A DNA stretch of 64,000 bases, taken from NCBI GenBank assembly GCA_001464735.1, contig LNDU01000044.1, forward strand, positions 95,091 through 159,090, written 5' to 3'. A program made the position numbers and the translations under genes. Positions 9,301 through 16,045 of this stretch are shown here, piece after piece. Position 1 is the stretch's first letter; every line of letters starts with the position of its first letter. The notes under the pieces were generated by a model. It saw only the letters and a program-made list of their open reading frames with translations. It did not search any database and was not told the DNA's origin. The stretch is from Nitrospira sp. Ga0074138 (lineage in GTDB: Bacteria > Nitrospirota > Nitrospiria > Nitrospirales > Nitrospiraceae).

Positions 9301-10501
9301 ATGCAGCCGTCTCACCCAATTGGGGAATAAATTTCTCGCTAGAATCACCGGGATGAATAATTAGGCTTTTGATCTGAGTGACCGAAGCGTCGTGCTTTTT
9401 GAGATGCCAGGCAGCGAGGAATTCTGCATATGTCTGATGTCCCCAGCCAATACGATTGAGGCCTCGAGTAGAAAATAGGGCTGTGTTGACTGTTTCTCGA
9501 GTCTCCTTTTCTGTTACTGCGAACCGTGCACCGGTATCTGTTTCATAGCCTCCTGATAGATCACGAAGAAGCACGTCTTCATCGGAGGACTCTGCCAGAT
9601 CCATGCCAGCATAGATCGCATTTCGATTGCCGAAAACCATGCAGGCCGCAATGCGAGCAGCCACAGCCAATCGTTGGTCCGGGCTTAGCTGTCCAGCTTC
9701 CCTTGCAGCAGTACGACTTTTACTCTTTTCCGTAACCAATTCGCGACATCCTGCCAAATATAATTCAATCTGTGAGGAGGGAAAGCCTCCCCTGTTTTTG
9801 GAAAGCATGAGCAAGAACTTCAAAGTGACGGGCTTTATAGCAAAGGGTACCGCTCCCGAAGACTCAACTTGGTTGAGGAAGGCTTTGACATCCAAGCCGC
9901 TGGCTCTGGCTGATTCTTCGACATCGGCTTTTCTCAAGGGAGCCAGCACGTAATACTGCACGGCCTCCTGGCCCAACCACTCTGCGAGACCCTCCTCTAG
10001 AAGGCTTGGCCATTCGATTGTCCTACACGCTATTCTGAGTTTTAATCGATCGGACGGCAGCCTCTTAAGTTGGTCTACTAAGAGAGAAGCGAGAACTTTT
10101 ACGGACAGTAATCCTTCGTCCAGGCTATCCAAGAAAAGGTATAGGGTGTGCGTGCCTATTAGCCAGTCCTTTAGGATGGGACTATCGAACGTATCGGCAA
10201 CTACCCGTGTATCGGTTTGGTAAGACCGAAGGTTTATGAACAAATGTCTATCAGTTGGGTCATGTGGTGTGGATTTCAACAGTAATTCTTCGTCAGTGAG
10301 AACGGTTGACTTGCCCATCCCAGGATCGCCAAATAAGACAAGTGCCTTCGACTCATGGATTTTCGAGAGAGAAACAATCTGTGGGTTCGAAAATCTTCCG
10401 GTTCGCGAATGCGGATTTGGCAGGTAGCCTCCATCGGAGAGATTGAGGCTGGATCCTCTTGGGTACCAAAACCGTTCCCAGTTAAAGCGGAGGTCACTCA
10501 C
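6314..10501 (-). CDS. NACHT NTPase with HEAT-like repeats and C-terminal PD-(D/E)XK nuclease
   Basis: The 1395-residue product has three parts. A NACHT/STAND-type NTPase lies near the N-terminus, with Walker A GDPGMGKST at 58-66, Walker B FLDSLDEG at 123-130, and a downstream arginine motif LRIACRTIEW near 155-165. The middle, about 450-1200, is long and helical with HEAT-like elements (for example VQAAYAIGRIGDDATRKRI). The C-terminus has RTDIHV (Asp1282), IIECKG (Glu1305, Lys1307) and QLVGRY (Gln1321), the full PD-(D/E)XK set of Mrr-like restriction nucleases. STAND ATPases with nuclease effectors are known anti-phage sensors that kill or cleave DNA on recognising an invader, and this role is inferred here. 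The start is GTG at 10501. The gene stands alone, looks AT-richer than its neighbours, and abuts a polA 3'-end remnant, which suggests horizontal gain. Confidence 0.8.
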   Translation of the reverse strand: MSDLRFNWERFWYPRGSSLNLSDGGYLPNPHSRTGRFSNPQIVSLSKIHESKALVLFGDPGMGKSTVLTDEELLLKSTPHDPTDRHLFINLRSYQTDTRVVADTFDSPILKDWLIGTHTLYLFLDSLDEGLLSVKVLASLLVDQLKRLPSDRLKLRIACRTIEWPSLLEEGLAEWLGQEAVQYYVLAPLRKADVEESARASGLDVKAFLNQVESSGAVPFAIKPVTLKFLLMLSKNRGGFPSSQIELYLAGCRELVTEKSKSRTAAREAGQLSPDQRLAVAARIAACMVFGNRNAIYAGMDLAESSDEDVLLRDLSGGYETDTGARFAVTEKETRETVNTALFSTRGLNRIGWGHQTYAEFLAAWHLKKHDASVTQIKSLIIHPGDSSEKFIPQLGETAAWVAGMVPEIFQTIVQAEPDLLLRSEVATGDALQRAALVEALLHLYDEEKSYDRDREHYKNLHHPEIATQLRPYIIDKRKGVIVRRTAIDIAESCNIQSLNGDLSTVVLDHSDTLAIRVQAAYAIGRIGDDATRKRIKPLLTGEMPDDRQDELKGCILRALWPSHISAAELFPILTPPKSEGFVGAYRVFLSSELAQSITAEDLISALQFASELPQPRHNMDLSLESLMDGIVTKAWENLDKPRVTEALANFVVSRLKHHDEIIKGKLDKTDQLIFQQDEDKRRRLLKAVLLTLAENHETDGSWILFSHTAIVHSNDFHWLVSLLGHNADTGIQHVVVDVLFRLFDIRSPEHMDAIYEAGKKHPLVADKFKRVWEPVILGSMQAQQLKTQHEEEEAWRRRRDRPPLNPSPADRLAKALQECEDHNPSAWWHLTRELTLEASSTDYDFGFEWDVTKLPGWVSANEVTRERIVRAAEQYVQSGTPPSADWLGTGQWSQSVMSQWSAVALVKKVRPQVMQSLSPDQMVKWCPIILAFPFLDNDTDRSVKESLLKLAYRKTPLTVLDTAKVLIEREIEKGERIGVAIDLNAVWDEQIATLLLQYAKRSDLKPKSLSSLLSTLFSHDNVEAHSLASSLVPTPPPAKEPERSLAIAATTTLMLDTKDAGWSIVWPAIQADEDFGKQVVQGINHDYKTIGLRLTEDRLADLYIWLTRHFESPKHSAGKAHWAGPLEYVDLWRNAIIQLLTHRGTNHACDAISKLQQALPEQDWLKWVFVDAQAQTRRATWVPPQPQEIIKLAADGKLRLVQSGDHLMQVLVESLERFQAMLQGETPEAQFLWDNVSKSNARPKDENTFSDYVKTHLEKDLKPRGIVLNREVRIHRGERTDIHVNAVTQAASGDSYNSITVIIECKGSWNPELHTAIRDQLVGRYLQDNHCQHGLYLVGWFNCIAWSEQDGRRKQAEKLCPAIDSTRQKLATSSADLSKGSIRVRSVVLDASLH

Positions 10502-10576
10502 AGCTTTACCATCAGGTGGGCAGAGAGGTCACAATAAACGGATACCCATTTTTGATGCGTTAATCTTATGACACCA

Positions 10577-10651
10577 CGGATGAGCCACGCGCCAGTTTTT
10601 GCCGACGCCGAGATCCACTTTTAGTGTCAGCGATAAACCGATCTCCTTCCG
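10577..10651 (-). pseudogene. Remnant of a second polA 3' end
   Basis: On the minus strand this piece reads KEIGLSLTLKVDLGVGKNWR followed by VAHP. The true PolA C-terminus is KQLGLSVPLKVDLGVGKNWR, VAHP and stop. The DNA has an identical 26-base core (10590-10615 and 10952-10977) with diverged flanks, so the second copy is homologous rather than a simple duplication. It has no stop after HP and a stop just upstream in frame, so it cannot be functional. It lies between the DUF4177-like gene and the NACHT gene and probably marks an old insertion or exchange at the 3' end of polA. Confidence 0.75.
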
Positions 10652-10654
10652 CTA

Positions 10655-10912
10655 TCACTTCTTAAAAATCAGCCTCGGCTCGGTCATATTACCCATCGAG
10701 ACCGCCACCAGCTCCCACCCGCTTGCTCCAAACTCATTCAACTTGGTTTGCATGTTTTGGGTGTCGGGGAGTACCTCGACGATTTCATACTGAAACCGTT
10801 TTGGCTCCTGCGCTTTCGCTGCGAACGGTTGACCCAGTAAGAGTAAAAGCCCAAGTGCCCCAAGACTGACGACTGCTATCGTCCAAGCGACTGAAATGCG
10901 AATGGTCAACAT
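10655..10912 (-). CDS. Secreted DUF4177-like small protein
   Basis: An 85-residue protein. A signal peptide or anchor covers residues 1-34 (hydrophobic run ending AAKAQEP). The following short domain, FQYEIVEVLPDTQNMQTKLNE then FGASGWELVAV, fits the DUF4177 pattern of a beta strand, helix and GWELV strand. It follows polA by 23 bases on the same strand and lies between polA and the decayed polA 3' end, so it may have arrived with the same event. The function is unknown. Confidence 0.65.
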   Translation of the reverse strand: MLTIRISVAWTIAVVSLGALGLLLLLGQPFAAKAQEPKRFQYEIVEVLPDTQNMQTKLNEFGASGWELVAVSMGNMTEPRLIFKK

Positions 10913-10935
10913 ATGTCACCTCGTTGTGATTGGAA

Positions 10936-13596
10936 TTAGGGATGCGCGACCCGCCAGTTTTTGCCGACGCCGAGATCTACTTTGAGGGGCACCGATAGAC
11001 CCAACTGTTTGCTGACACCTTCCATCTCTTGTCTCACCAGCCGCTTCGCTTCCTCCAGATCATGGTCCGGCACTTCAAAAATCAACTCATCGTGGACTTG
11101 AAGGATCATCTTCACATGCGGCAGTTCCTCGTGGAGTTTCTTGTGCACATTGATCATGGCCACTTTGATCAAGTCCGCCGCTGAACCTTGGATGGGGCTG
11201 TTGACTGCCATGCGTTCGCCAACGCCGCGCTGGGCGGGATCACCACTTTGCAGCTCGGGAATCGGTCGGCGGCGACCGAGGATGGTGGTGGTGTAGCCCT
11301 TCTCTCGTCCTTCGACCATGTTTCGATCCATCAATGCCCGGACAGCTGCGAATCGCTCAAAGAAGGTGTCGATATATTGCTTCGACTCGGCCTGGGGTAC
11401 GCCGAGGTTCTGAGAAAGACCGAACGGGCTGATCCCGTAGACGATGCCGAAGACAACGGTCTTGGCCGCGCGGCGCATATCTCTGGTGATCTGGCTGGAG
11501 GGCAGGCCGAAGATTTCCATGGCCGTGGCCATGTGGATGTCTTCGCCTTTGGCAAAGACGGAGAGCAAACGCGGATCTTGCGAAAGGTGGGCGAGGATGC
11601 GCGGCTCGATCTGGCTGTAGTCGGCGCAGAGGAGTTCATGGCCTTTGGGGACGATGAAGGCCTCGCGGATACGCAAACCGTAGTCCCCTTTCACAGGAAT
11701 GTTTTGGAGATTTGGATCGGTGGAGGAGAGCCGTCCGGTTGCGGCGACGGTCTGGTTCAGGGAGGTATGGAGCCGTTTCGTCTCCGGATGCACCAGCTCC
11801 GGCAGCGCATCCACGTAGGTCGACTTGAGCTTGCTCAGACTTCGATAGCTGAGAATCTGATCTGGTAATTCGTGCTGTGTGGCGAGTTGGGTAAGGGTGT
11901 CTTCATCGGTTGAATAGCCGGTCTTCGTTTTTCGCAGGGGTTTCAGGCCGAGCTTCTCAAAGAGGACCGTCGCGAGTTGTTTCGGTGAATTGATGTTGAA
12001 CTCGCCGCCGGCTAGCCTGGCAATGGTTTCCATCATGCGGTCGAGTTCTCGCTCAAGTTCCTGACTCAACCCGTGGAGGCCATCGACATCCAGCAAGAAC
12101 CCATTTCGCTCGATGTCAGCCAAGACCGGGACGAGCGGCATTTCAACGTCGGTGAAGAGCTTCAAACTCCCCTGATCCGTCAACTGCTCAATGAGGATTG
12201 GTTCGAGCTTGGCCAGGGCAGCAGCGGCTTCCGCCGTTTCCTCGCGAGATCCGGTATCGACTTCGAACAGCAACTGTGATTGGGCCTTCTCCTGCTTACC
12301 CGATCCAAGTCGTTCACCGAGCCGTTCCAGCATGATCGTGTCGAGACTATGGTCACGGCGGTTCGGGTTGAGCAAATAGTCCGCGATCATGGTGTCCACG
12401 TATGGGGGTACCAAGGTGATCCCGATGCGATGGAACGCCAGCAACGTGGATTTCAGATCGTGCACGGTCTTGGTGTGAGTGTGATCATGCAGCAGTTCGA
12501 TGATCGTTCGCATGTAGGCATGGACGTCGATTGGGATGAACGCCGTCTGGTTGCCGGTCGAGAGGGCCAGGCCAAGGACGTCGGTATGGACGCCTGGTTG
12601 TCCGGCCAACAAACAGTGCAGGCCCAGCGGCCTGCCTTTCGATACACCGTCGACAAATCGCTTTGCGGCTGTTTCATCGTCGATGATGACGGTGGCATGT
12701 GTCGTCGCCTCCAGGGGCTTCGGCGATGGCTGGAGACTTTTGAGGAGAGAGGTGAATTCCAGCTCGCGCAGCAGCTCGGCGAGTTGCTCCTCATGCGGTA
12801 GCTTGATCCGGTAGGATTCGGGGTGAAACTCCACCGGGCTCTGTGTGTCGATGGTCGCCAGCTTCCGGCTGAGCCGCGCATTCTCCGCCTGTTCAGAAAG
12901 GAGAGTCTTGATACGGGTAGGCGTGACCTCGTCGAGGCGACGCAGTAGCTCATCGATTGTCCCGAACTGTGCGATGAGTTTCACGGCGGTCTTTTCGCCG
13001 ATACCCTTCACGCCGGGAATGTTGTCGCTCGCATCGCCCATCAGACCCATCACTTCGACGACACGGCCAGGCTCGACGCCGAACTTGGCGACGCATTCCG
13101 CGTTGCCGGACCACTTATCCTTGACCGGGTCGTAGATGCGGATATGTGATGTCACGAGCTGAAGCATGTCTTTATCACCGGTGACGATCACGACGTCGTA
13201 GTCGGCCTGCTCTGCCTGCCTGGCCAACGTGCCGATCAAATCGTCAGCTTCGTAGCCGGCCTGTCTGGCCGCAGGAATATTCAGCGCTTCCACTACGCGA
13301 TGAATATAGGGAATCTGTGCCTTCATCCCGTCCGGCATCGGGGGACGCTGTGCCTTGTAGTCTTTGAATTCCTCGTGCCGGAGCGTGGGGCCTTTCTCGT
13401 CGAAGGCCACCGCAAGCCCATCCGGCTTGTGTTCGCGGATGATTTTGAGCAGCGTGGTCGTGAATCCATAGACCGCGTTGGTCTGGAGCCCCTTCGAATT
13501 GTTCAGCGCCGGTAAGGCAAAGAACGCCCGATAGATGTAGGCGCTGCCGTCAATCAGATAGAGGGTGGGGCGTCTGTTGGTTTGCAGCGATGTCAT
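10936..13596 (-). CDS. polA: DNA polymerase I
   Basis: The 886-residue enzyme fills gaps and removes RNA primers during replication and repair. The N-terminal 5' nuclease (about 1-290) has AFDEKGPTLRHEEFKDYK, GYEADDLIGTLA and the helix-hairpin-helix GVKGIGEKTA. The polymerase domain has motif A (Asp659, DYSQIEPRIL), motif B (RRAAKTVVFGIVYG, from about 708) and motif C (Asp836, VHDELIFEVP). The middle 3'-5' exonuclease domain keeps its length but lacks the metal ligands. Exo I has LGLHCLL instead of DxE, Exo II has HDLKSTL instead of NxxxD, and Exo III lacks YxxxD. Proofreading is therefore probably absent, as in Thermus PolA. A decayed copy of its 3' end lies at 10577-10651. Confidence 0.97.
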   Translation of the reverse strand: MTSLQTNRRPTLYLIDGSAYIYRAFFALPALNNSKGLQTNAVYGFTTTLLKIIREHKPDGLAVAFDEKGPTLRHEEFKDYKAQRPPMPDGMKAQIPYIHRVVEALNIPAARQAGYEADDLIGTLARQAEQADYDVVIVTGDKDMLQLVTSHIRIYDPVKDKWSGNAECVAKFGVEPGRVVEVMGLMGDASDNIPGVKGIGEKTAVKLIAQFGTIDELLRRLDEVTPTRIKTLLSEQAENARLSRKLATIDTQSPVEFHPESYRIKLPHEEQLAELLRELEFTSLLKSLQPSPKPLEATTHATVIIDDETAAKRFVDGVSKGRPLGLHCLLAGQPGVHTDVLGLALSTGNQTAFIPIDVHAYMRTIIELLHDHTHTKTVHDLKSTLLAFHRIGITLVPPYVDTMIADYLLNPNRRDHSLDTIMLERLGERLGSGKQEKAQSQLLFEVDTGSREETAEAAAALAKLEPILIEQLTDQGSLKLFTDVEMPLVPVLADIERNGFLLDVDGLHGLSQELERELDRMMETIARLAGGEFNINSPKQLATVLFEKLGLKPLRKTKTGYSTDEDTLTQLATQHELPDQILSYRSLSKLKSTYVDALPELVHPETKRLHTSLNQTVAATGRLSSTDPNLQNIPVKGDYGLRIREAFIVPKGHELLCADYSQIEPRILAHLSQDPRLLSVFAKGEDIHMATAMEIFGLPSSQITRDMRRAAKTVVFGIVYGISPFGLSQNLGVPQAESKQYIDTFFERFAAVRALMDRNMVEGREKGYTTTILGRRRPIPELQSGDPAQRGVGERMAVNSPIQGSAADLIKVAMINVHKKLHEELPHVKMILQVHDELIFEVPDHDLEEAKRLVRQEMEGVSKQLGLSVPLKVDLGVGKNWRVAHP

Positions 13597-13714
13597 GGGT
13601 GTTGCCGGCTATTGAAATCGTCTTGTAGAAAACTGAGAGCTGAGGACTAAGCGCCAATTAGGGGCGTCAGTCCATGGGAGGTCGTAGTCCCCAATCCTTT
13701 CATCTCAGTCCTGG

Positions 13715-14146
13715 CTAAGGATCCGGTGCGATCGTGAGCGGCGGCTTTCCGAACTTCTGACGCATGTTGTTGATGGTGTTCAGGACAGCAGGCTGTCCGA
13801 TCATTTTTGCTTCCAACCGGCGCTTGCCAGGAAAGTCCAGCATCGTCACCCCGATCAGCATTGTGAGAATGCCCTGGCCCGGCAGGAACAGCATCAAGAA
13901 GCCAGCAAACAGAAAGATGGCGCCGATCACGTTTTTAGCCAGGTGTCCAAGTAACCGTAGTACTGGGTGATGATTCTCCATCCAAGGGCGCGGCACACGG
14001 ATGTCGAAAAAGTCTGTCGGGAGTCGGACAAGGATGAACGGGATGGCGATCAATGACCCAACAAAGAAGACAATCGACAGGGCCGTCAGAGTCACGAGGG
14101 TTTCCGTCGAGACGTATTGCTGAACCGTTGAAAGAAGCCCATCCAT
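13715..14146 (-). CDS. PGPGW-type transmembrane protein
   Basis: A 143-residue inner-membrane protein with two or three helices (about residues 17-42 and 69-98). The region LFLPGQGILTMLIGVTMLDFP is the core of the putative transmembrane family PF09656 (PGPGW), ending in a conserved basic patch (GKRRLE). The ATG at 14146 is preferred over one six codons upstream because AGGAT lies eight to nine bases before it. It is on the same strand as polA and transcribed toward it less its own leader, while a divergent promoter serves the next gene. The function is unknown. Confidence 0.65.
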   Translation of the reverse strand: MDGLLSTVQQYVSTETLVTLTALSIVFFVGSLIAIPFILVRLPTDFFDIRVPRPWMENHHPVLRLLGHLAKNVIGAIFLFAGFLMLFLPGQGILTMLIGVTMLDFPGKRRLEAKMIGQPAVLNTINNMRQKFGKPPLTIAPDP

Positions 14147-14201
14147 CGGTTGGCATCCTAGCATGGGCTTCTGCGCCCCTCAAGGCGAACGGAGTCTCAT
14201 G

Positions 14202-14230
14202 TTTACGCAGTCGAACCTGATCGTTATAAT
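14202..14230 (+). promoter_or_regulatory. Sigma-70 promoter
   Basis: TTTACG (14202-14207), a 17-base spacer and a perfect TATAAT (14225-14230). Transcription would start near 14237, about 15 bases before the ATG at 14252, and would cover both following genes. Confidence 0.6.
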
Positions 14231-14251
14231 CACCGGGCATGGAGCCTCGGT

Positions 14252-14614
14252 ATGAGTGGGTATCAGCCGCAGTGGAAGGTCGTACAGTTCATTTTTGTCG
14301 CGGTGTCAGCTATCTGGTACCTTTCTCTCGTCTCTATGGCCCAAGGCTATACCGATACGGCCCAGGAGTTACGAATTGAGGTTGCCAGAAAGGGCGCCGG
14401 CAAGCAGGTCGTGATTTCGCAGGGGGCGAAAGAATGGTTCATGCTGGTCGACGTCACCCCTGAAAACACCGTCATTCTTAAGCAAGAAAAAGATCATGAC
14501 CGATATGTCATCGACGAAAGCGAGACGCATGATCGCCCCATGACGTCGGATGAAGTCGATGCTGCGATTGCCGACTACGTGAATAGCGTGAAAACCAGAG
14601 CGGAAAAGAAATGA
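14252..14614 (+). CDS. Secreted hypothetical protein
   Basis: A 120-residue protein with an N-terminal export segment (about residues 11-32, FIFVAVSAIWYLSLVSMAQGY). A small domain follows, beginning TAQELRIEVARKGAGKQVVIS and ending in a charged helix. GGAG precedes the ATG by seven bases. Its stop overlaps the start of the DsrE-like gene by four bases (ATGA), so the two are translationally coupled and probably work together. I do not recognise the domain. Confidence 0.6.
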   Translation: MSGYQPQWKVVQFIFVAVSAIWYLSLVSMAQGYTDTAQELRIEVARKGAGKQVVISQGAKEWFMLVDVTPENTVILKQEKDHDRYVIDESETHDRPMTSDEVDAAIADYVNSVKTRAEKK

Positions 14615-15036
14615 CTATGTTGACGAAGCCGAAATTCGTCATCTTCGCCCACAACGCCACGTACGATAAGCTGCATCAGGTCGCGACGCTTGGCATGACG
14701 GCCGCCGCGATGGGGAAGGATGTGATCATCGTTTTGTTGTTCTGGACGATCAAAAAACTCGCAGAAGGGAAGATCGATCAGATTGACTTCCCACCGGAAT
14801 ATGCGGAATCAGCCGAGGAGGTTACCCGGTTGCTTAAAGAGAAGAACGTGCCGAAGATCTCGGAGATGTTCCAGGATGCCAAGCATGTTGGAACGCTGCG
14901 GCTGATTGCCTGCAGCGCGGGCCTGGAATACATGGGCGTGGATGCCAGCGCGGTCGAAAAGAATGTTGACGAGGTGATGGGTCTGCCGGCCATCCTTTCC
15001 CTGACCGCTGAGGCCGAAACGAAGCTTTTCATATAG
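14611..15036 (+). CDS. DsrE/DsrF-like family protein
   Basis: A 141-residue protein of the DsrE-like fold. The first strand is KFVIFAHNATYDKLHQVATLG, then AAMGKDVIIVLLFW, and a C-terminal LRLIACSAGLEYMGV with one cysteine in the position often used in this family. DsrE proteins bind persulfide or act as peroxiredoxin-like partners in sulfur transfer. A second, longer DsrE-family gene lies at 17878-18408. It is coupled by ATGA overlap to the secreted gene upstream. The family call is secure, but the substrate is unknown. Confidence 0.75.
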   Translation: MTMLTKPKFVIFAHNATYDKLHQVATLGMTAAAMGKDVIIVLLFWTIKKLAEGKIDQIDFPPEYAESAEEVTRLLKEKNVPKISEMFQDAKHVGTLRLIACSAGLEYMGVDASAVEKNVDEVMGLPAILSLTAEAETKLFI

Positions 15037-15064
15037 CCCCTACTTCACCCCTCACTGCATACCT

Positions 15065-15724
15065 CTAGCGTGATTTCGTGACCCCCACGCGATCGCACAT
15101 GTCCGCTAATTTGCACGTGCTGCACCACGGTGAAACCGGAAGGCACAGGTTCTGCCCATAGGGGACGAGGAGATCGTTGTAGATGATCCAGTATTGTTTC
15201 GGCAGTGTTCTCCGAAGAACAGTTTCAGACTCTTCTGGGGTCTTTGTTTTGATATACCCCCATCGGTTGCTGATTCGATGGACGTGAATATCAACACAGA
15301 TTCCAGGCTTGCCAAATCCGATTGTGACGACAAGATTCGCCGTCTTTCTCCCGACTCCAGGTAAGGTCAGCAGCTCATCGATGGAGTCCGGAACTTCTCC
15401 ACCATGGTCATCGATCAACCGGCGGCAGATTTCAAGAATCGATTTGGTTTTCGTTCGATAAAACCCGACCGGATAAATGGCCTGTTCGATCTTCTTCCGC
15501 GGCAGCTCTAACATGGTTGCCGGTGTGCGAGCCAGGGCGAAGAGTCGGTCTCCCGCCTCCCTCGTCGTTTTATCTTTAGTTCGCAAACTGAGGAGGGTGG
15601 AAACGAGAATGAGAAAGGGGTTGCGGCCTGACTCCTTGGCTACGACCCCAACGACCGGTTCTTGCCAACGGAGAATATCCCGCTTGACAATACGGATAGC
15701 GGCATGGATTTGCTCCTGACGCAT
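15065..15724 (-). CDS. nth: Endonuclease III
   Basis: Base-excision-repair DNA glycosylase/AP lyase for oxidised pyrimidines, 219 residues. The helix-hairpin-helix LPGVGRKTANLVV carries the catalytic lysine, and the catalytic aspartate is in CVDIHVHR. The C-terminal CLPVSPWCSTCKLADMC has the C-x6-C-x2-C-x5-C spacing of the 4Fe-4S cluster, so the full active site and cluster are present. It lies 54 bases after rpsU on the same strand and may be co-transcribed with it. Confidence 0.96.
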   Translation of the reverse strand: MRQEQIHAAIRIVKRDILRWQEPVVGVVAKESGRNPFLILVSTLLSLRTKDKTTREAGDRLFALARTPATMLELPRKKIEQAIYPVGFYRTKTKSILEICRRLIDDHGGEVPDSIDELLTLPGVGRKTANLVVTIGFGKPGICVDIHVHRISNRWGYIKTKTPEESETVLRRTLPKQYWIIYNDLLVPYGQNLCLPVSPWCSTCKLADMCDRVGVTKSR

Positions 15725-15778
15725 GGAGAAATGGTCATGAACGGGGAGGGGGCTGGTAAGACGAACGGAAAACCGCGT

Positions 15779-15973
15779 CTACTCAGGCTTCCGCTTTGAC
15801 AACCACTTCTGGCGGCGCCGTTGAGCCTCGCGTTGCTTTGCTTTCTTCCGCACGCTTGGCTTCTCATAGAAACGGCGTCGCTTCAGCTCACGGAACAGAC
15901 CTTCCCCCGCGAGCTTCTTCTTGGCAACCTTCAGTGCTTTTTCAACGTTGTTGTTGAAGACCTTGATTTCCAT
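15779..15973 (-). CDS. rpsU: 30S ribosomal protein S21
   Basis: A 64-residue, strongly basic protein. It starts MEIKVFNNNVEKALKVAKKK and continues GLFRELKRRRFYEKPSVRKK, the characteristic S21 sequence, with a lysine/arginine-rich helix at the end. S21 binds the 30S platform near the anti-Shine-Dalgarno helix. A short inverted repeat (15996-16012) lies in its leader. Confidence 0.96.
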   Translation of the reverse strand: MEIKVFNNNVEKALKVAKKKLAGEGLFRELKRRRFYEKPSVRKKAKQREAQRRRQKWLSKRKPE

Positions 15974-16045
15974 CCCGGTGATTTTCGACTTTCTCAGGCC
16001 AAGTTGGCCTGCTGCTTACGGTTTTCAATCATTCGGCGACGGAGT

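Noticed and set aside
15996..16012. CAGGCCAA/TTGGCCTG inverted repeat before rpsU as a terminator
   Set aside because: The loop would be a single base at full pairing and no T run follows on either strand; it may be chance or a leader hairpin.
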